Assembly: GCA_964351395.1 (NCBI GenBank)
Contig: CAYGOF010000023.1
Location: forward strand, 1 to 64,000
Length of the DNA: 64,000 nucleotides
From: Imperialibacter sp964351395
GTDB taxonomy: Bacteria; Bacteroidota; Bacteroidia; Cytophagales; Cyclobacteriaceae
Direction: 5' to 3'
In this document: one piece after another, positions 1 through 8,912 of the stretch
How positions within the stretch are numbered: position 1 is the stretch's first letter
Layout of the letters: each line of letters starts with the position of its first letter
The notes under the pieces: model-generated
The model's database searches: none
What the model was told of the DNA's origin: nothing
What the model saw: only the letters and a program-made list of their open reading frames with translations
Made by a program: the position numbers and the translations under genes

Positions 1-68
1 TGTCTGCTCCATTGGTAGACTGGCCGTCCACCTGTGTGCAAGGTGGGAGAGTAGGTCCTTGCATGCTT
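1..68 (+). rRNA. rrf: 5S rRNA, 3' part (5' end outside window)
   Basis: The stretch GGTGGGAGAGTAGGTC near 41-57 matches the diagnostic 3' strand of helix IV and loop E of bacterial 5S rRNA. A preceding hairpin, CCACCT/AGGTGG with a short loop, would be helix IV. The 5' part lies outside the window, so an rrn operon probably ends here on the plus strand. The 3' boundary is approximate. The helix IV arm looks several bases longer than in the usual Bacteroidota 5S. The call rests on the motif alone. Confidence 0.65.
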
Positions 69-304
69 GTCTTTGCTAGCCGGTTACACCTAGTGGGCTA
101 TACCTTAGTTTATCAAAAAGCCCAGCCGGCTTTAGCTTGGAGCAAATCACCCCAAGAGTGAGAAGGATTTTGATAGTGGTATTGGCGAGGGGCAATGTCG
201 CTAAGAAGTATCATTTTGAAGGGATTGGCTGTAGATAATAAGTTTGTATAACTAGAGCGAGAGTGCTTCTGAGGAGGTTCTATTCAATATATTATCCACA
301 TAAA
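69..304. other. intergenic region downstream of 5S rRNA
   Basis: No reading frame or tRNA cloverleaf is visible. A short inverted repeat (AAAGCC...GGCTTT, about 118-133) may help end rRNA transcription but has no good T-run. A single perfect DnaA-box-like nonamer, TTATCCACA, lies at 292-300; one copy is close to chance expectation in 64 kb. Confidence 0.4.
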
Positions 305-337
305 AAAGCCTCAATGACATATCGTCGTTGAGGCTTT
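302..337 (-). terminator. intrinsic terminator after floA
   Basis: AAAGCCTCAA (305-314) pairs with TTGAGGCTTT (328-337). Read on the minus strand, the stem is followed by a run of T residues. It lies just past the floA stop, so it probably ends the proS-nfeD-floA transcript. Confidence 0.8.
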
Positions 338-358
338 CTGTTTAGGGTGTCTAGTAGA

Positions 359-1384
359 CTACTCCTTATTCTTGGAAGTCTTCGACTTAGATGATCCAGA
401 GCCAGAAATTGATTCTCTCATTTCTGTATCTGCCTTCACATTTTGCATCTTATAGTAGTCCATGATACCCATGTTTCCTGAACGGAAAGCTTCCGCCATA
501 GCCTTGGGAACTTCAGCTTCCGCTTCAATTACTTTAGCACGTGCCTCCTGAGCTTTTGCTTTCATTTCTTGTTCAAGCGCTACTGCCATGGCTCTTCTTT
601 CTTCTGCTTTGGCTTCTGCTACTTTCAAGTCCGCAGAAGCCTGGTCAGTTTGAAGTTTGGCACCAATGTTGGCTCCAACATCGACGTCAGCAATATCAAT
701 AGAAAGTATTTCGAAGGCTGTACCTGCATCGAGTCCACGAGCTAGTACCAGCTTAGAAATTTTATCTGGGTTCTCCAACACGGCTTTGTGAGTAGCTGCT
801 GAACCTATTGACGTTACAATTCCTTCTCCTACCCTGGCAAGGATCGTATCTTCGCCTGCACCACCAACAAGTTGCTGGATATTGGCACGTACCGTAACTC
901 TCGCTTTGGCCACAAGTTGAATACCATCCGCAGCAACTGCAGCCACTGAAGGTGTGTTAATTACTTTCGGGTTTACTGAAATTTGAACTGCTTCAAAAAC
1001 GTCCCTTCCTGCCAGGTCGATTGCAGTCGCTTGCTTGAAGGACAAATTGATATTGGCTTTGTCGGCAGAAATTAGTGCCCGAATTACCTGTGGAACGTTA
1101 CCACCTGCCAAATAATGAGTTTCGAGATCCGATGTTTTTAACTGTCGTTTTTCTCCAGTGTGTTCATCAGAAATGGTGATCCCTGCTTTTGTGGCAGTGA
1201 TCAAAGAATTGACGACAACGCTTGGTGGCACCTTTCTGATACGCATAAATACCAGCTCGAGTAGCCCAACTCTTACGCCCGAAAATATCGCTGTGATCCA
1301 TAGATTCACAGGTACAAAATATAGGAATATGAAAAACCCTATAATTGCGGCAAAAACTAAAAACAGAAAAGAGAGATTACCCAT
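359..1384 (-). CDS. floA: flotillin-like membrane scaffold protein FloA
   Basis: A 341-residue member of the SPFH/flotillin superfamily, close in length to Bacillus FloA. One hydrophobic segment lies at about residues 5-27, followed by the SPFH domain (about 50-220) and an Ala/Glu/Lys-rich coiled coil (about 225-300) that contains the characteristic EAEVPKAMAEAFRSGNMGIMDYY-type segment. The C-tail is Ser/Lys rich. FloA proteins oligomerise at the inner membrane and organise functional membrane microdomains. The gene starts 6 bp after nfeD, and this nfeD-flotillin pairing is widely conserved. The ATG start at 1384 leaves the membrane anchor intact. Its role here is inferred from family and neighbour; the family assignment is very secure. 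Confidence 0.95.
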   Translation of the reverse strand: MGNLSFLFLVFAAIIGFFIFLYFVPVNLWITAIFSGVRVGLLELVFMRIRKVPPSVVVNSLITATKAGITISDEHTGEKRQLKTSDLETHYLAGGNVPQVIRALISADKANINLSFKQATAIDLAGRDVFEAVQISVNPKVINTPSVAAVAADGIQLVAKARVTVRANIQQLVGGAGEDTILARVGEGIVTSIGSAATHKAVLENPDKISKLVLARGLDAGTAFEILSIDIADVDVGANIGAKLQTDQASADLKVAEAKAEERRAMAVALEQEMKAKAQEARAKVIEAEAEVPKAMAEAFRSGNMGIMDYYKMQNVKADTEMRESISGSGSSKSKTSKNKE

Positions 1385-1390
1385 TATTGA

Positions 1391-1864
1391 TTAATTTAAG
1401 ATTGATTCAACGAAAATTTTACTATCCACAATTTTAGAAATTTGTATTTTGGTATCAGCTGGTATATAGTCACCACTGCTCCTAACTTCCATTATTTTTT
1501 CATCAAAGAGACCATTCCCTATTGGTTTAATGGTTGAAATAGCTTTGCCAATGTCACCTACTTTGGCTGATACTATGATCTCCCCGTTTACTTTTCCTTC
1601 CATGGTCGTTTTAAGGGAAAACTTTTCCCACACACCGTTTTTCAAACTAATTACCACTACCGTTATTCCCAGGATAAGAGAAACAACGGAAATAATGGCA
1701 CCTACGGTATTCCCAAAATATTCGAAGCCAAGGTATAAAGCAGCAATACCAAATATGCATCCCAAGATCCCAACAATGGTGGTTCCAGGGATAAACACTA
1801 CCTCAATAACGATCAGAGCCAGTCCGAATATAATAAGTCCTATAACGATGAACCACTCTGCCAT
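1391..1864 (-). CDS. nfeD: NfeD-like membrane protein (short form)
   Basis: A 157-residue protein with three closely spaced N-terminal membrane helices (about 4-22, 28-48, 53-73) and a soluble C-terminal part (about 85-157) that should form the NfeD OB-fold. It lacks the N-terminal ClpP-like protease domain of long NfeD proteins, so it is the short form. Short forms are typically encoded beside a flotillin, as here with floA 6 bp downstream, and are thought to act with it in membrane-domain organisation. It lies about 60 bp downstream of proS on the same strand and may be cotranscribed with it. Confidence 0.9.
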   Translation of the reverse strand: MAEWFIVIGLIIFGLALIVIEVVFIPGTTIVGILGCIFGIAALYLGFEYFGNTVGAIISVVSLILGITVVVISLKNGVWEKFSLKTTMEGKVNGEIIVSAKVGDIGKAISTIKPIGNGLFDEKIMEVRSSGDYIPADTKIQISKIVDSKIFVESILN

Positions 1865-1924
1865 AATTGTTTAATTTCCTGAAATTTAGAAATTAACTTT
1901 GAGCTTACCTTGAGAAATATTGGC

Positions 1925-3403
1925 TTAGTAAGCTTTAGCAAAAATGACCCTCTGCTTTGAAGGCTTGCCCGTCACCATACATTTACCTGTTTCTTCCTCT
2001 CCATCGAGTGGAATGCAGCGTATAGTTGCCTTGGTTTCCTCCTTCACTTTATCTTCAGTTTCTGCTGTACCATCCCAGTGCGCCAATATAAACCCACCTT
2101 TTTCTTCAAGTACTTTTTTGAATTCCTCGTACGATTCTACTTTCGTAATCATACCGGACCTAAAGTCATGTGCTTTGCTATAGATATTAGTTTGAATATC
2201 GGTTAGCAGTTGATCAATGGTTGAAGTGAATTGGTCATCGAGTGGCAGGATTGACTTTTCAAGCGTGTCACGGCGGGCTACTTCTACCGTACCATTTTCC
2301 AGGTCTTTTGGTCCAATAGCAATTCGCACTGGTACTCCTTTTAATTCATATTCAGCAAACTTCCAGCCTGGCTTGTAAGTGTCCCGATCATCATATTTAA
2401 CAGATATACCAGCTTTACGAAGCTTCGTTATCATGTCTTTTGTTACCTCGTCGATCTTCTCTTTTTCTTCGTCGGAGCGGTAAATAGGGACAATCACTAC
2501 TTTGTTGGGAGCCAAATTAGGAGGGAGTACTAGTCCATTGTCGTCTGAATGGGCCATAATGAGCGCACCCATTAGTCGGGTGCTCACTCCCCAGCTTGTG
2601 CCCCATACGAAATCTAGGCTACCTTCTTTGGATTGAAATTTCACATCGAAGGCTTTTGCGAAGTTCTGCCCAAGAAAATGAGAAGTTCCTGCCTGGAGAG
2701 CCTTTCCATCTTGCATGAGCGCTTCAATGCAATAAGTGTCTTCTGCGCCTGCAAATCTTTCATTTTCAGTTTTTACGCCTTTGATAACAGGGAGTGCCAT
2801 AAAAGTTTCAGCGAACTCGGCGTAAACATCCAGCATTTTGACCGTTTCATCTACAGCTTCCTGCTTTGTGGCGTGTGCAGTATGCCCTTCCTGCCATAAA
2901 AATTCGGCTGTGCGTAGGAATAACCGGGTCCGCATTTCCCATCGAACGACATTGGCCCACTGGTTGATGAGCAGTGGGAGGTCGCGGTATGACTGGATCC
3001 AGTTTTTGTATGTACTCCAAATGACCGTTTCCGATGTGGGCCGCACAATTAATTCTTCTTCAAGTTTCGCCTCTGGGTCCACGACAATGCCGCCACCGTT
3101 TTCATCATTTTTTAACCGGTAATGTGTGACCACGGCACACTCTTTGGCAAATCCCTCTACGTGGGCCGCCTCTTTACTTAAATATGATTTTGGTATGAAA
3201 AGAGGGAAATAGGCGTTAGAATGACCTGTTTCCTTGAACATCCTGTCCAGCTCCTGCTGCATTTTTTCCCAAATAGCATAGCCATACGGTTTAATTACCA
3301 TACATCCCCTCACTGGTGAATTTTCAGCTAAATCAGCCTTCTTAACCAGTTCATTATACCATAGTGAATAGTCTTCGCTTCTTTTAGGTAATCCTTTACT
3401 CAT
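1925..3403 (-). CDS. proS: proline--tRNA ligase (archaeal/eukaryotic-like type)
   Basis: Class II aminoacyl-tRNA synthetase charging tRNA-Pro, 492 residues. Visible are the motif 2 region (VRPTSETVIW, about 117-127), motif 3 with GTSWGVSTRLMGAL (about 265-280), an anticodon-binding domain (about 300-400) and a C-terminal domain ending in Lys-Ala-Tyr. The terminal Tyr and the lack of a long inserted editing domain mark the ThrRS-like archaeal/eukaryotic type that Bacteroidota use, rather than the E. coli type. It is the first gene of an apparent proS-nfeD-floA transcription unit. Confidence 0.96.
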   Translation of the reverse strand: MSKGLPKRSEDYSLWYNELVKKADLAENSPVRGCMVIKPYGYAIWEKMQQELDRMFKETGHSNAYFPLFIPKSYLSKEAAHVEGFAKECAVVTHYRLKNDENGGGIVVDPEAKLEEELIVRPTSETVIWSTYKNWIQSYRDLPLLINQWANVVRWEMRTRLFLRTAEFLWQEGHTAHATKQEAVDETVKMLDVYAEFAETFMALPVIKGVKTENERFAGAEDTYCIEALMQDGKALQAGTSHFLGQNFAKAFDVKFQSKEGSLDFVWGTSWGVSTRLMGALIMAHSDDNGLVLPPNLAPNKVVIVPIYRSDEEKEKIDEVTKDMITKLRKAGISVKYDDRDTYKPGWKFAEYELKGVPVRIAIGPKDLENGTVEVARRDTLEKSILPLDDQFTSTIDQLLTDIQTNIYSKAHDFRSGMITKVESYEEFKKVLEEKGGFILAHWDGTAETEDKVKEETKATIRCIPLDGEEETGKCMVTGKPSKQRVIFAKAY

Positions 3404-3456
3404 CGAAAATTAATTTTTGGTACAGATATTGCTTAAATTGTAAATACCATTGACGG

Positions 3457-3464
3457 CAAATATA
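3457..3464 (-). promoter_or_regulatory. candidate -7 box for proS
   Basis: On the minus strand this reads TATATTTG, a perfect match to the Bacteroidota -7 consensus TAnnTTTG, about 54 bp upstream of the proS start. No TTTG is seen at the ideal 19-bp distance, so support is partial. Confidence 0.4.
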
Positions 3465-3543
3465 CGTGAATGAAAGGAAACAGGAACGGAAACTCTTTAC
3501 GTTGTTTTGTTGTCAGTATTATAGGGCATTAAAGTATAAAGCT

Positions 3544-5148
3544 ATGAAAAGGTACATGAACTTCGCAGCATTTAAGTCGGCTATCTCACTTTGGGCATTG
3601 ATTCTATTGGTGCCATTTGCGGCTATTTCTCAGTCATCGAAAGAAGTAGATGATCTCTATTTCTCAAAAAATGACAGGGTAAAGATCAAATACGCAACCA
3701 ACGACGAAGGTGAGAAAGTTACAGAGGCGGAAGCTACGTATCAGTCATATGCCAATAACACTTATAGCCCCAGCTATTCTGCAAAAACGGTTAACCCGGA
3801 ATATATAGCTAAATACAAAAGCGCTTCCAGAGAAAATGTTCAGGATGAGTTAGATGAACAAAGCGCTCTCGACAATCAGGAAAATCAGAACTATAGTAGT
3901 GAAGATTACTATGTTAACGGTTATGGATCAAACGGGTATACTACATCAGGGGCAAGTACAGTAAACATTTACACTGGTAACGGCTACGGCAATAACTGGA
4001 ACAACTGGATGCCCTATAACAACTTTTATTTTAACTCCTGGGCAAGCCCTTATTGGAACACAGGTATTGGTTTCTCTATAGGAAATGGCTGGGGCTGGGG
4101 CGGTGGCTTTGGTTTTAGTTATGGCTACCCTTTTGGTTTTTATGATCCGTGGGGATACAACTGGAACCGATTTTATGGTGGTTGGGGCTGGAATAGACCT
4201 TATTACGGCAACTACGGTTTTTGGAATAATAGCGGTTACTATAATGGCTTTTATGATGGGTTCTATGCCAGTAGTGGACTTAATAGAAGAAACGTTGTAA
4301 GAGGCGGTAGAGTCAACAGAAGTGCAGCAGGAGGCGTTGGATATGCCAGTGGTAGCGGTGTGTCCAGGTATAGAAATGCCAATGTACAGAATGTTACTGG
4401 GTCAACAGACAGAAGCGGCGTGGTTTCATCTGGCAGAGGTAGGACAGTTTCAAATTCAACCAGCTCAAGAGATTTTTCTGGCACTCAAAACGAATATTTC
4501 CAGAGATCAAGATCAGCTTATTCATCGGGTGTTGGTACCAGCGACAGGAATACATCGGCTGTAACAAATAGAAATTCAGGTAGGGAGGCCTATGGCTCAA
4601 CTGTAAGATCAAGAAATTCGTATTCAACGCCTGATAGGTCTTCTGTCAATACTGGTACAAGTAACAGTAGAAACTCTTCAGCCACGAGGGTGACCAATGG
4701 TCAAAATAGCTCCAGAAGCATGAATGCCCCTTCAAATAACAGGTCTTTCAATAGCTCCGGTAGCGAGTTTAGGGGAGTATCTCCAGGGGCAGGCAGTTCA
4801 AGATCTTCGGGGCAGATGAACAGGCAGGTAGCGCCTAGTAATAATTCGTATAGAACGAGGTCCAATAACAGTTCTTATTCAAGCCCAACCTACTCGTCTC
4901 CATCTTTTAACAGGGGAAGCAACAACAGCTACTCGACGCCTTCGTACAACAGAAGTAGTGGTGGAAGTAGAAGCTCTGGGTTCTCGACACCTTCGCCTAG
5001 CAGAAGTGGTGGGTCAAGCGGGTTTTCTGCACCAAGCCGTAGCTCAAGTGGGTTTTCTGCACCAAGCAGAAGCTCAGGCGGAAGTTCTTCGCCAAGTCGT
5101 AGCTCAGGTGGGGGTAGCTCCTCTGGCGGATCAAGAAGAAGTAATTAA
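3544..5148 (+). CDS. secreted Ser/Gly/Arg-rich low-complexity protein
   Basis: About 534 residues from the ATG at 3544, which places a signal peptide (MKRYMNFAAF... to about residue 30) at the N-terminus; an in-frame start at 3466 would precede it with an unlikely leader. After a charged segment (about 31-120) comes a Gly/Asn/Tyr/Trp/Phe-rich stretch (about 150-245), then a long Ser/Arg/Gly/Asn-rich tail ending in tandem SSGFSAPSRS-type repeats. No enzyme domain is recognised. Composition suggests an exported, disordered or self-associating surface or matrix protein, but that is inference. The OmpP1-like barrel gene follows after 26 bp and is probably cotranscribed. Confidence 0.8.
   Translation: MKRYMNFAAFKSAISLWALILLVPFAAISQSSKEVDDLYFSKNDRVKIKYATNDEGEKVTEAEATYQSYANNTYSPSYSAKTVNPEYIAKYKSASRENVQDELDEQSALDNQENQNYSSEDYYVNGYGSNGYTTSGASTVNIYTGNGYGNNWNNWMPYNNFYFNSWASPYWNTGIGFSIGNGWGWGGGFGFSYGYPFGFYDPWGYNWNRFYGGWGWNRPYYGNYGFWNNSGYYNGFYDGFYASSGLNRRNVVRGGRVNRSAAGGVGYASGSGVSRYRNANVQNVTGSTDRSGVVSSGRGRTVSNSTSSRDFSGTQNEYFQRSRSAYSSGVGTSDRNTSAVTNRNSGREAYGSTVRSRNSYSTPDRSSVNTGTSNSRNSSATRVTNGQNSSRSMNAPSNNRSFNSSGSEFRGVSPGAGSSRSSGQMNRQVAPSNNSYRTRSNNSSYSSPTYSSPSFNRGSNNSYSTPSYNRSSGGSRSSGFSTPSPSRSGGSSGFSAPSRSSSGFSAPSRSSGGSSSPSRSSGGGSSSGGSRRSN
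5013..5102 (+). repeat. 30-bp tandem coding repeats (3 units)
   Basis: Units at 5013-5042, 5043-5072 and 5073-5102 encode SSGFSAPSRS, SSGFSAPSRS and SGGSSSPSRS. The first two are nearly identical in DNA; the third has drifted. Such repeats can expand or contract by slippage or recombination. Confidence 0.85.
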
Positions 5149-5174
5149 TTGCAGTAACTCAAAAAAAGACAGCA

Positions 5175-6701
5175 ATGGAAACGTTAAAAAAGCTTATGGC
5201 GATAAGCACAATAGCGGTGTGTACTTTCGGGAGCGTGTTTGCGCAAGTTGAGAGTGGTGCCTTCGGTTATTACACAGATGCTCTTCGATTCAGTAGCTTG
5301 TCTTCAACTTCTGGCTCAGCAAGGATGCAAGGACTTGGAGGAGCTAATACATCGCTGGGCGGCGATATCACAACGGCGGCCAGTAATCCAGCAGGACTTG
5401 GCTATTTCAACCGATCTGTGTTTGCAGTCACGCCATCTATGAGCTTTAATACCGCCGACGCTAAGTTTTCAGATGAAGAGAATAGCGGCTTCATCAACAA
5501 ATTTAACTTGAGTACGCTGGGGGTGGCATTCAATTTTTCGAAGGGCGATATTGTTCAGGAAAAGTTCAAGGGAGGTACTTTTGCCATCAACTATCAGCGA
5601 GTGAACGATTTTAACAATGAATTTACTTATGAAGGATATAATGACAATAGCTCGATTATTGACTATTTTCTTCAGCAGTCAAATGGAATATCCACAAACA
5701 ACATTGACAACAGAGGCTTGCTGAGTCTTGCCTATTATAATTATTTGATCAATCCTGTAGGGGGAGAAAATGGCACTTACGACTCGTTTGTGCTAGGATA
5801 TCCTCGCCAAAGTGAGACAGTAAAAACCACGGGTGGACAAAACCAATGGAGTTTTTCATACGGTGGCAACTACGACGATAAGTTCTACTTTGGCGCCGGA
5901 CTGGGTCTTGTCGGCTTAAATTATAAGATGACCAAGCAATATGTTGAGAACAGTTTTTATGATTTTGCCAACGATATAGACGACCCAACGATCAACAGCC
6001 TTTCCACCGATGAGACTTTGGAGATAACAGGAACTGGTGTCAATGCAACATTTGGGTTTATTTACCGTCCGTTGGACCTTGTGCGGGTTGGGATGTCATA
6101 TACTACCCCCACATTGTATGATCTTAATGAGCAGAGCTCTAGTGCCCTAACCACGTCTTATAATAACTTCTACTACCAGCCTGAGGACACAACGTTAGCA
6201 ACATTGACATCCGAGGGTGATATTTTGGAATCAAGCTATCAAATGACCACGCCTGGAAGGCTTTCGGCGGGTGTCTCTGTATTTGCTGGGAAGCATGGCT
6301 TTGTTTCAGCGGACATTGAAATGGTCAATTATTCCGGTGCACGCCTGCGGTCGGGTGATTTTTCAGCAAATGCGGATAACAAAACGATTCAAAACCTCTA
6401 TAAGACGACTCTTAATTACCGTGTGGGTGCGGAAGGAAGGATAGATATATTTAGAGTGCGGGCAGGATATGTTCTTTATGGAAACCCTTACGTGAACTCC
6501 GACTATTCAGCAGGGAATAAGCAGTCGGTAACTGCTGGAGCAGGAGTACGGCTAAGCAATTTTTACTTGGACCTGGGCATTATCAATACCTTCTCGAAGC
6601 AGACTTATTCACCCTATGTATTGGCCAATGGTGCTACGCCAGAAGTAAGTGTTAAGAATAGAACTGCTACTGGTCTCATCACCTTTGGCTTTACTTTCTG
6701 A
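5175..6701 (+). CDS. OmpP1/FadL-like outer membrane beta-barrel protein
   Basis: 508 residues with a signal peptide ending near FGSVFAQ and a C-terminal Phe, as is usual for outer membrane barrels. The mature N-terminus (ALRFSS...GSARMQGLGGANTSLGGD...ASNPAGLGYF) is the hallmark of the Bacteroidota OmpP1/FadL/TodX-type family, often labelled hemin receptor. FadL-type proteins pass hydrophobic compounds across the outer membrane; the substrate here cannot be told. The gene follows the Ser/Gly-rich secreted protein by 26 bp. Its 3' end overlaps the convergent aroK by 11 bp. Confidence 0.87.
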   Translation: METLKKLMAISTIAVCTFGSVFAQVESGAFGYYTDALRFSSLSSTSGSARMQGLGGANTSLGGDITTAASNPAGLGYFNRSVFAVTPSMSFNTADAKFSDEENSGFINKFNLSTLGVAFNFSKGDIVQEKFKGGTFAINYQRVNDFNNEFTYEGYNDNSSIIDYFLQQSNGISTNNIDNRGLLSLAYYNYLINPVGGENGTYDSFVLGYPRQSETVKTTGGQNQWSFSYGGNYDDKFYFGAGLGLVGLNYKMTKQYVENSFYDFANDIDDPTINSLSTDETLEITGTGVNATFGFIYRPLDLVRVGMSYTTPTLYDLNEQSSSALTTSYNNFYYQPEDTTLATLTSEGDILESSYQMTTPGRLSAGVSVFAGKHGFVSADIEMVNYSGARLRSGDFSANADNKTIQNLYKTTLNYRVGAEGRIDIFRVRAGYVLYGNPYVNSDYSAGNKQSVTAGAGVRLSNFYLDLGIINTFSKQTYSPYVLANGATPEVSVKNRTATGLITFGFTF

Positions 6702-7221
6702 GTTGCTCCCGAATTTCTCTGGAGATTTCAGCAGCTTGTCTTTGGTCGGTGTTGACAATTATTGAAGCTTGTAGATAGTAGGGGAGCCTCCATGAAAACC
6801 TTTCTGTGAGCTGTTCTTCAATAGCTGATTCAGATAGTCCTTTAAATAATGGCCTTATACTTTGCTCAGGCGATACCCTTGACGCCAACACTTCCCATGA
6901 TGTTTGAAGATAGCAAGTAGTACCTGCAAGGTTCATTTTTTCTGTATTATCAAAAAAACAGGGAGTGCCTCCTCCGGTGGAGACTATAGCTGCCTTATGA
7001 GACTCAATGAGGGAAGACAGGCAAGCCCGTTCAACCGATCGAAAATAGTCTTCGCCATTTTCCTCAAAAATGCTTTTTATAGACCTACCTTCTGACTCCA
7101 CGATTATGTCATCCAGGTCAATGAAAGGGAGGCCCATTGAGGCACTTAGTAGTTTTCCTACCGTTGTCTTACCGGAACCGGGAAGGCCCACCAGGAAAAC
7201 GATTGAATCAATTTCCGGCAT
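6691..7221 (-). CDS. aroK: shikimate kinase
   Basis: 176 residues, the normal length for AroK. It phosphorylates shikimate in the chorismate pathway for aromatic amino acids and folate. The Walker A loop GLPGSGKTT lies at residues 12-20, and a shikimate-binding Asp (FIDLDD) and a GGGTPCF segment follow. The gene lies 2 bp downstream of the BT_3928-like gene, in a DUF1599-BT_3928-aroK unit. It overlaps the convergent OmpP1-like gene by 11 bp. Confidence 0.93.
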   Translation of the reverse strand: MPEIDSIVFLVGLPGSGKTTVGKLLSASMGLPFIDLDDIIVESEGRSIKSIFEENGEDYFRSVERACLSSLIESHKAAIVSTGGGTPCFFDNTEKMNLAGTTCYLQTSWEVLASRVSPEQSIRPLFKGLSESAIEEQLTERFSWRLPYYLQASIIVNTDQRQAAEISREIREQLRK

Positions 7222-7223
7222 TC

Positions 7224-8351
7224 TTATTTAATCAGAGCCATCACTTCTGAAGCTGTCGGCACATCGTTAAAATGCCATTTCCCCTTAACAATTCCGTCCT
7301 TGACCAGTAGTAAACCAGGGTTTGACCTTACTATTGTTTTTAGCACAGTGGCATCGGAATAATAAAACGGAATCGACAATTGAACTTCGTGGCGGAACGC
7401 CTCGAAACTTGCAGGATCCGATGCGGTTAGCGCCCAGGAGTCGACCTGCCCATTGAGTTGGCTGATCAGTGTATTTATCTCGCTGAAATGATCCTTGTTG
7501 ACTTTCGCCACACTGTAGGTAATCACGAACAGCTTGTTACCAGTGAATGTCTCCTGCGTATAATCCCCCTCGTCGTTCCAAACGGCATAGTCGGTGATCT
7601 TTGGTTGAACCTCCGGGTTCAGGATCACCATTTCTTTGAATTGATAGGCTTTGTCAGTCGGATATTGTTCCATACGGTACTCCTTGCCATCTTTTTCCAT
7701 TACATACTCATACTTAAGCTCACCTGAGGGCTCCATGAGTTGAGGAAGATTGTTGCCGATTTTATACGTTCTAAAGTCAATGAAGGGAAGATGACGGATG
7801 GCATAGATGCCAATGAATAGTGAGAAAGCAGTTGCGGTGGCGATAACAATATCTTTGGTAACACCAACTGCTGTACCTTCCTCCTCCATTGCTTCCCTTT
7901 TAACGAACAAAAATGCAATGAACACAGTAAGAATGATGTCCTTGATAAACGATTCCCATGGGGTGAGCTTGATGGCATCGCCAAAACAGCCACAATCCGT
8001 TACCTTATCGAAATACGCAGAATAGAAGGTCAAAAATGTAAAGAAAACGATAATGATAAGAAGTAGCCAATAGGTGATTTTGACCCTGTAATTAAGTAGC
8101 ACAGCGATGCCTAACACGACCTCGAGGACGCAAAGAAACACAGCCAGTGGCAGCGCCATGGGTACAAATAGCTCAAAGAATGAGGCGATATCAATGGCAA
8201 ATACTTCAAAATACTCTTCCAGTTTTATAGCAGTGCCTACTGGGTCGTTGATTTTGATGGCCCCGGAAAAGATGAAAAGTCCACCAACCAGGAATCTTGC
8301 AGCTTGTAATGCCCACTTCATTTGTTGAGATAGTTTAGTTTGATCAAACAA
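7224..8351 (-). CDS. BT_3928-family DoxX/MauE-like membrane protein with thioredoxin-like C-terminus
   Basis: 375 residues. The N-terminal half has four to five membrane helices and the DoxX/MauE features FSGAIKINDP and TDCGCFGDAIKL. After a further helix (about 165-185), a periplasmic C-terminal domain (about 190-375) has a thioredoxin-like sequence pattern but no CxxC pair, so it is unlikely to be a classical redox enzyme. The family is named from Bacteroides BT_3928 and has no firmly known function. The gene overlaps DUF1599 by 34 bp and abuts aroK, so it is translated within that operon. Confidence 0.88.
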   Translation of the reverse strand: MFDQTKLSQQMKWALQAARFLVGGLFIFSGAIKINDPVGTAIKLEEYFEVFAIDIASFFELFVPMALPLAVFLCVLEVVLGIAVLLNYRVKITYWLLLIIIVFFTFLTFYSAYFDKVTDCGCFGDAIKLTPWESFIKDIILTVFIAFLFVKREAMEEEGTAVGVTKDIVIATATAFSLFIGIYAIRHLPFIDFRTYKIGNNLPQLMEPSGELKYEYVMEKDGKEYRMEQYPTDKAYQFKEMVILNPEVQPKITDYAVWNDEGDYTQETFTGNKLFVITYSVAKVNKDHFSEINTLISQLNGQVDSWALTASDPASFEAFRHEVQLSIPFYYSDATVLKTIVRSNPGLLLVKDGIVKGKWHFNDVPTASEVMALIK

Positions 8352-8866
8352 AACACTGAATAATTAATCATGTCCTGATAGTTTGCTTTTACCCCTTCAG
8401 AAACAAGTGTTTGGCCTTTATTGTCCTCAATTTGTTTTACCCTTAAAAGTTTCATCAGGATGATGTCGGTCATGGAACTCACCCTCATTTCGCGCCATGC
8501 TTCTCCATAATCATGGTTTTTATCGAGGAGCAGATTCATTGTTTCTTGCGATATGTTGTCATAAAGTGGTTCCAGGGTCTCGTAAGGGATCTCCATGGCT
8601 TGGTTGTCAAGCAGTTCCATCTGGATCATTGCGATAATGCAATAGTTGATGATGCCAATAAATTCGCCATTGATGCCGTCGTCAACTTTTTGAATGCCTT
8701 TCTCCTGAATTGACCGTATTCTTTGTGCTTTAATGAATATTTGGTCTGTCAGTGAAGGTAATCGCAAAATCCGCCACGCCGTGCCGTAATCCCTCGTCTT
8801 CTTTTCAAATAATTCTTTACAAGCCTTTATTACTTGAGTATATTCGCCTACAGTTTTTTCTTCCAA
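8318..8866 (-). CDS. DUF1599 domain protein
   Basis: 182 residues with an internal duplication: about 10-90 and 97-182 both carry an (E/D)KxxDYGxAWR...R..S.TD...K..R..QIE-type pattern. DUF1599 is described as a nucleotide-modification-associated domain; no specific reaction is established. The start is a TTG at 8866; no in-frame ATG precedes the conserved region. It is divergent from folP (46 bp between the starts) and overlaps the downstream BT_3928 gene by 34 bp. Confidence 0.88.
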   Translation of the reverse strand: MEEKTVGEYTQVIKACKELFEKKTRDYGTAWRILRLPSLTDQIFIKAQRIRSIQEKGIQKVDDGINGEFIGIINYCIIAMIQMELLDNQAMEIPYETLEPLYDNISQETMNLLLDKNHDYGEAWREMRVSSMTDIILMKLLRVKQIEDNKGQTLVSEGVKANYQDMINYSVFCLIKLNYLNK

Positions 8867-8912
8867 CGGAGTAAATCTTAATTGTCCCTACAGGGCGCTA
8901 AAAATAACTAAA

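Noticed and set aside
292..300. Perfect DnaA box TTATCCACA
   Set aside because: Only one copy, far from dnaA; about half a copy is expected by chance in 64 kb on both strands.
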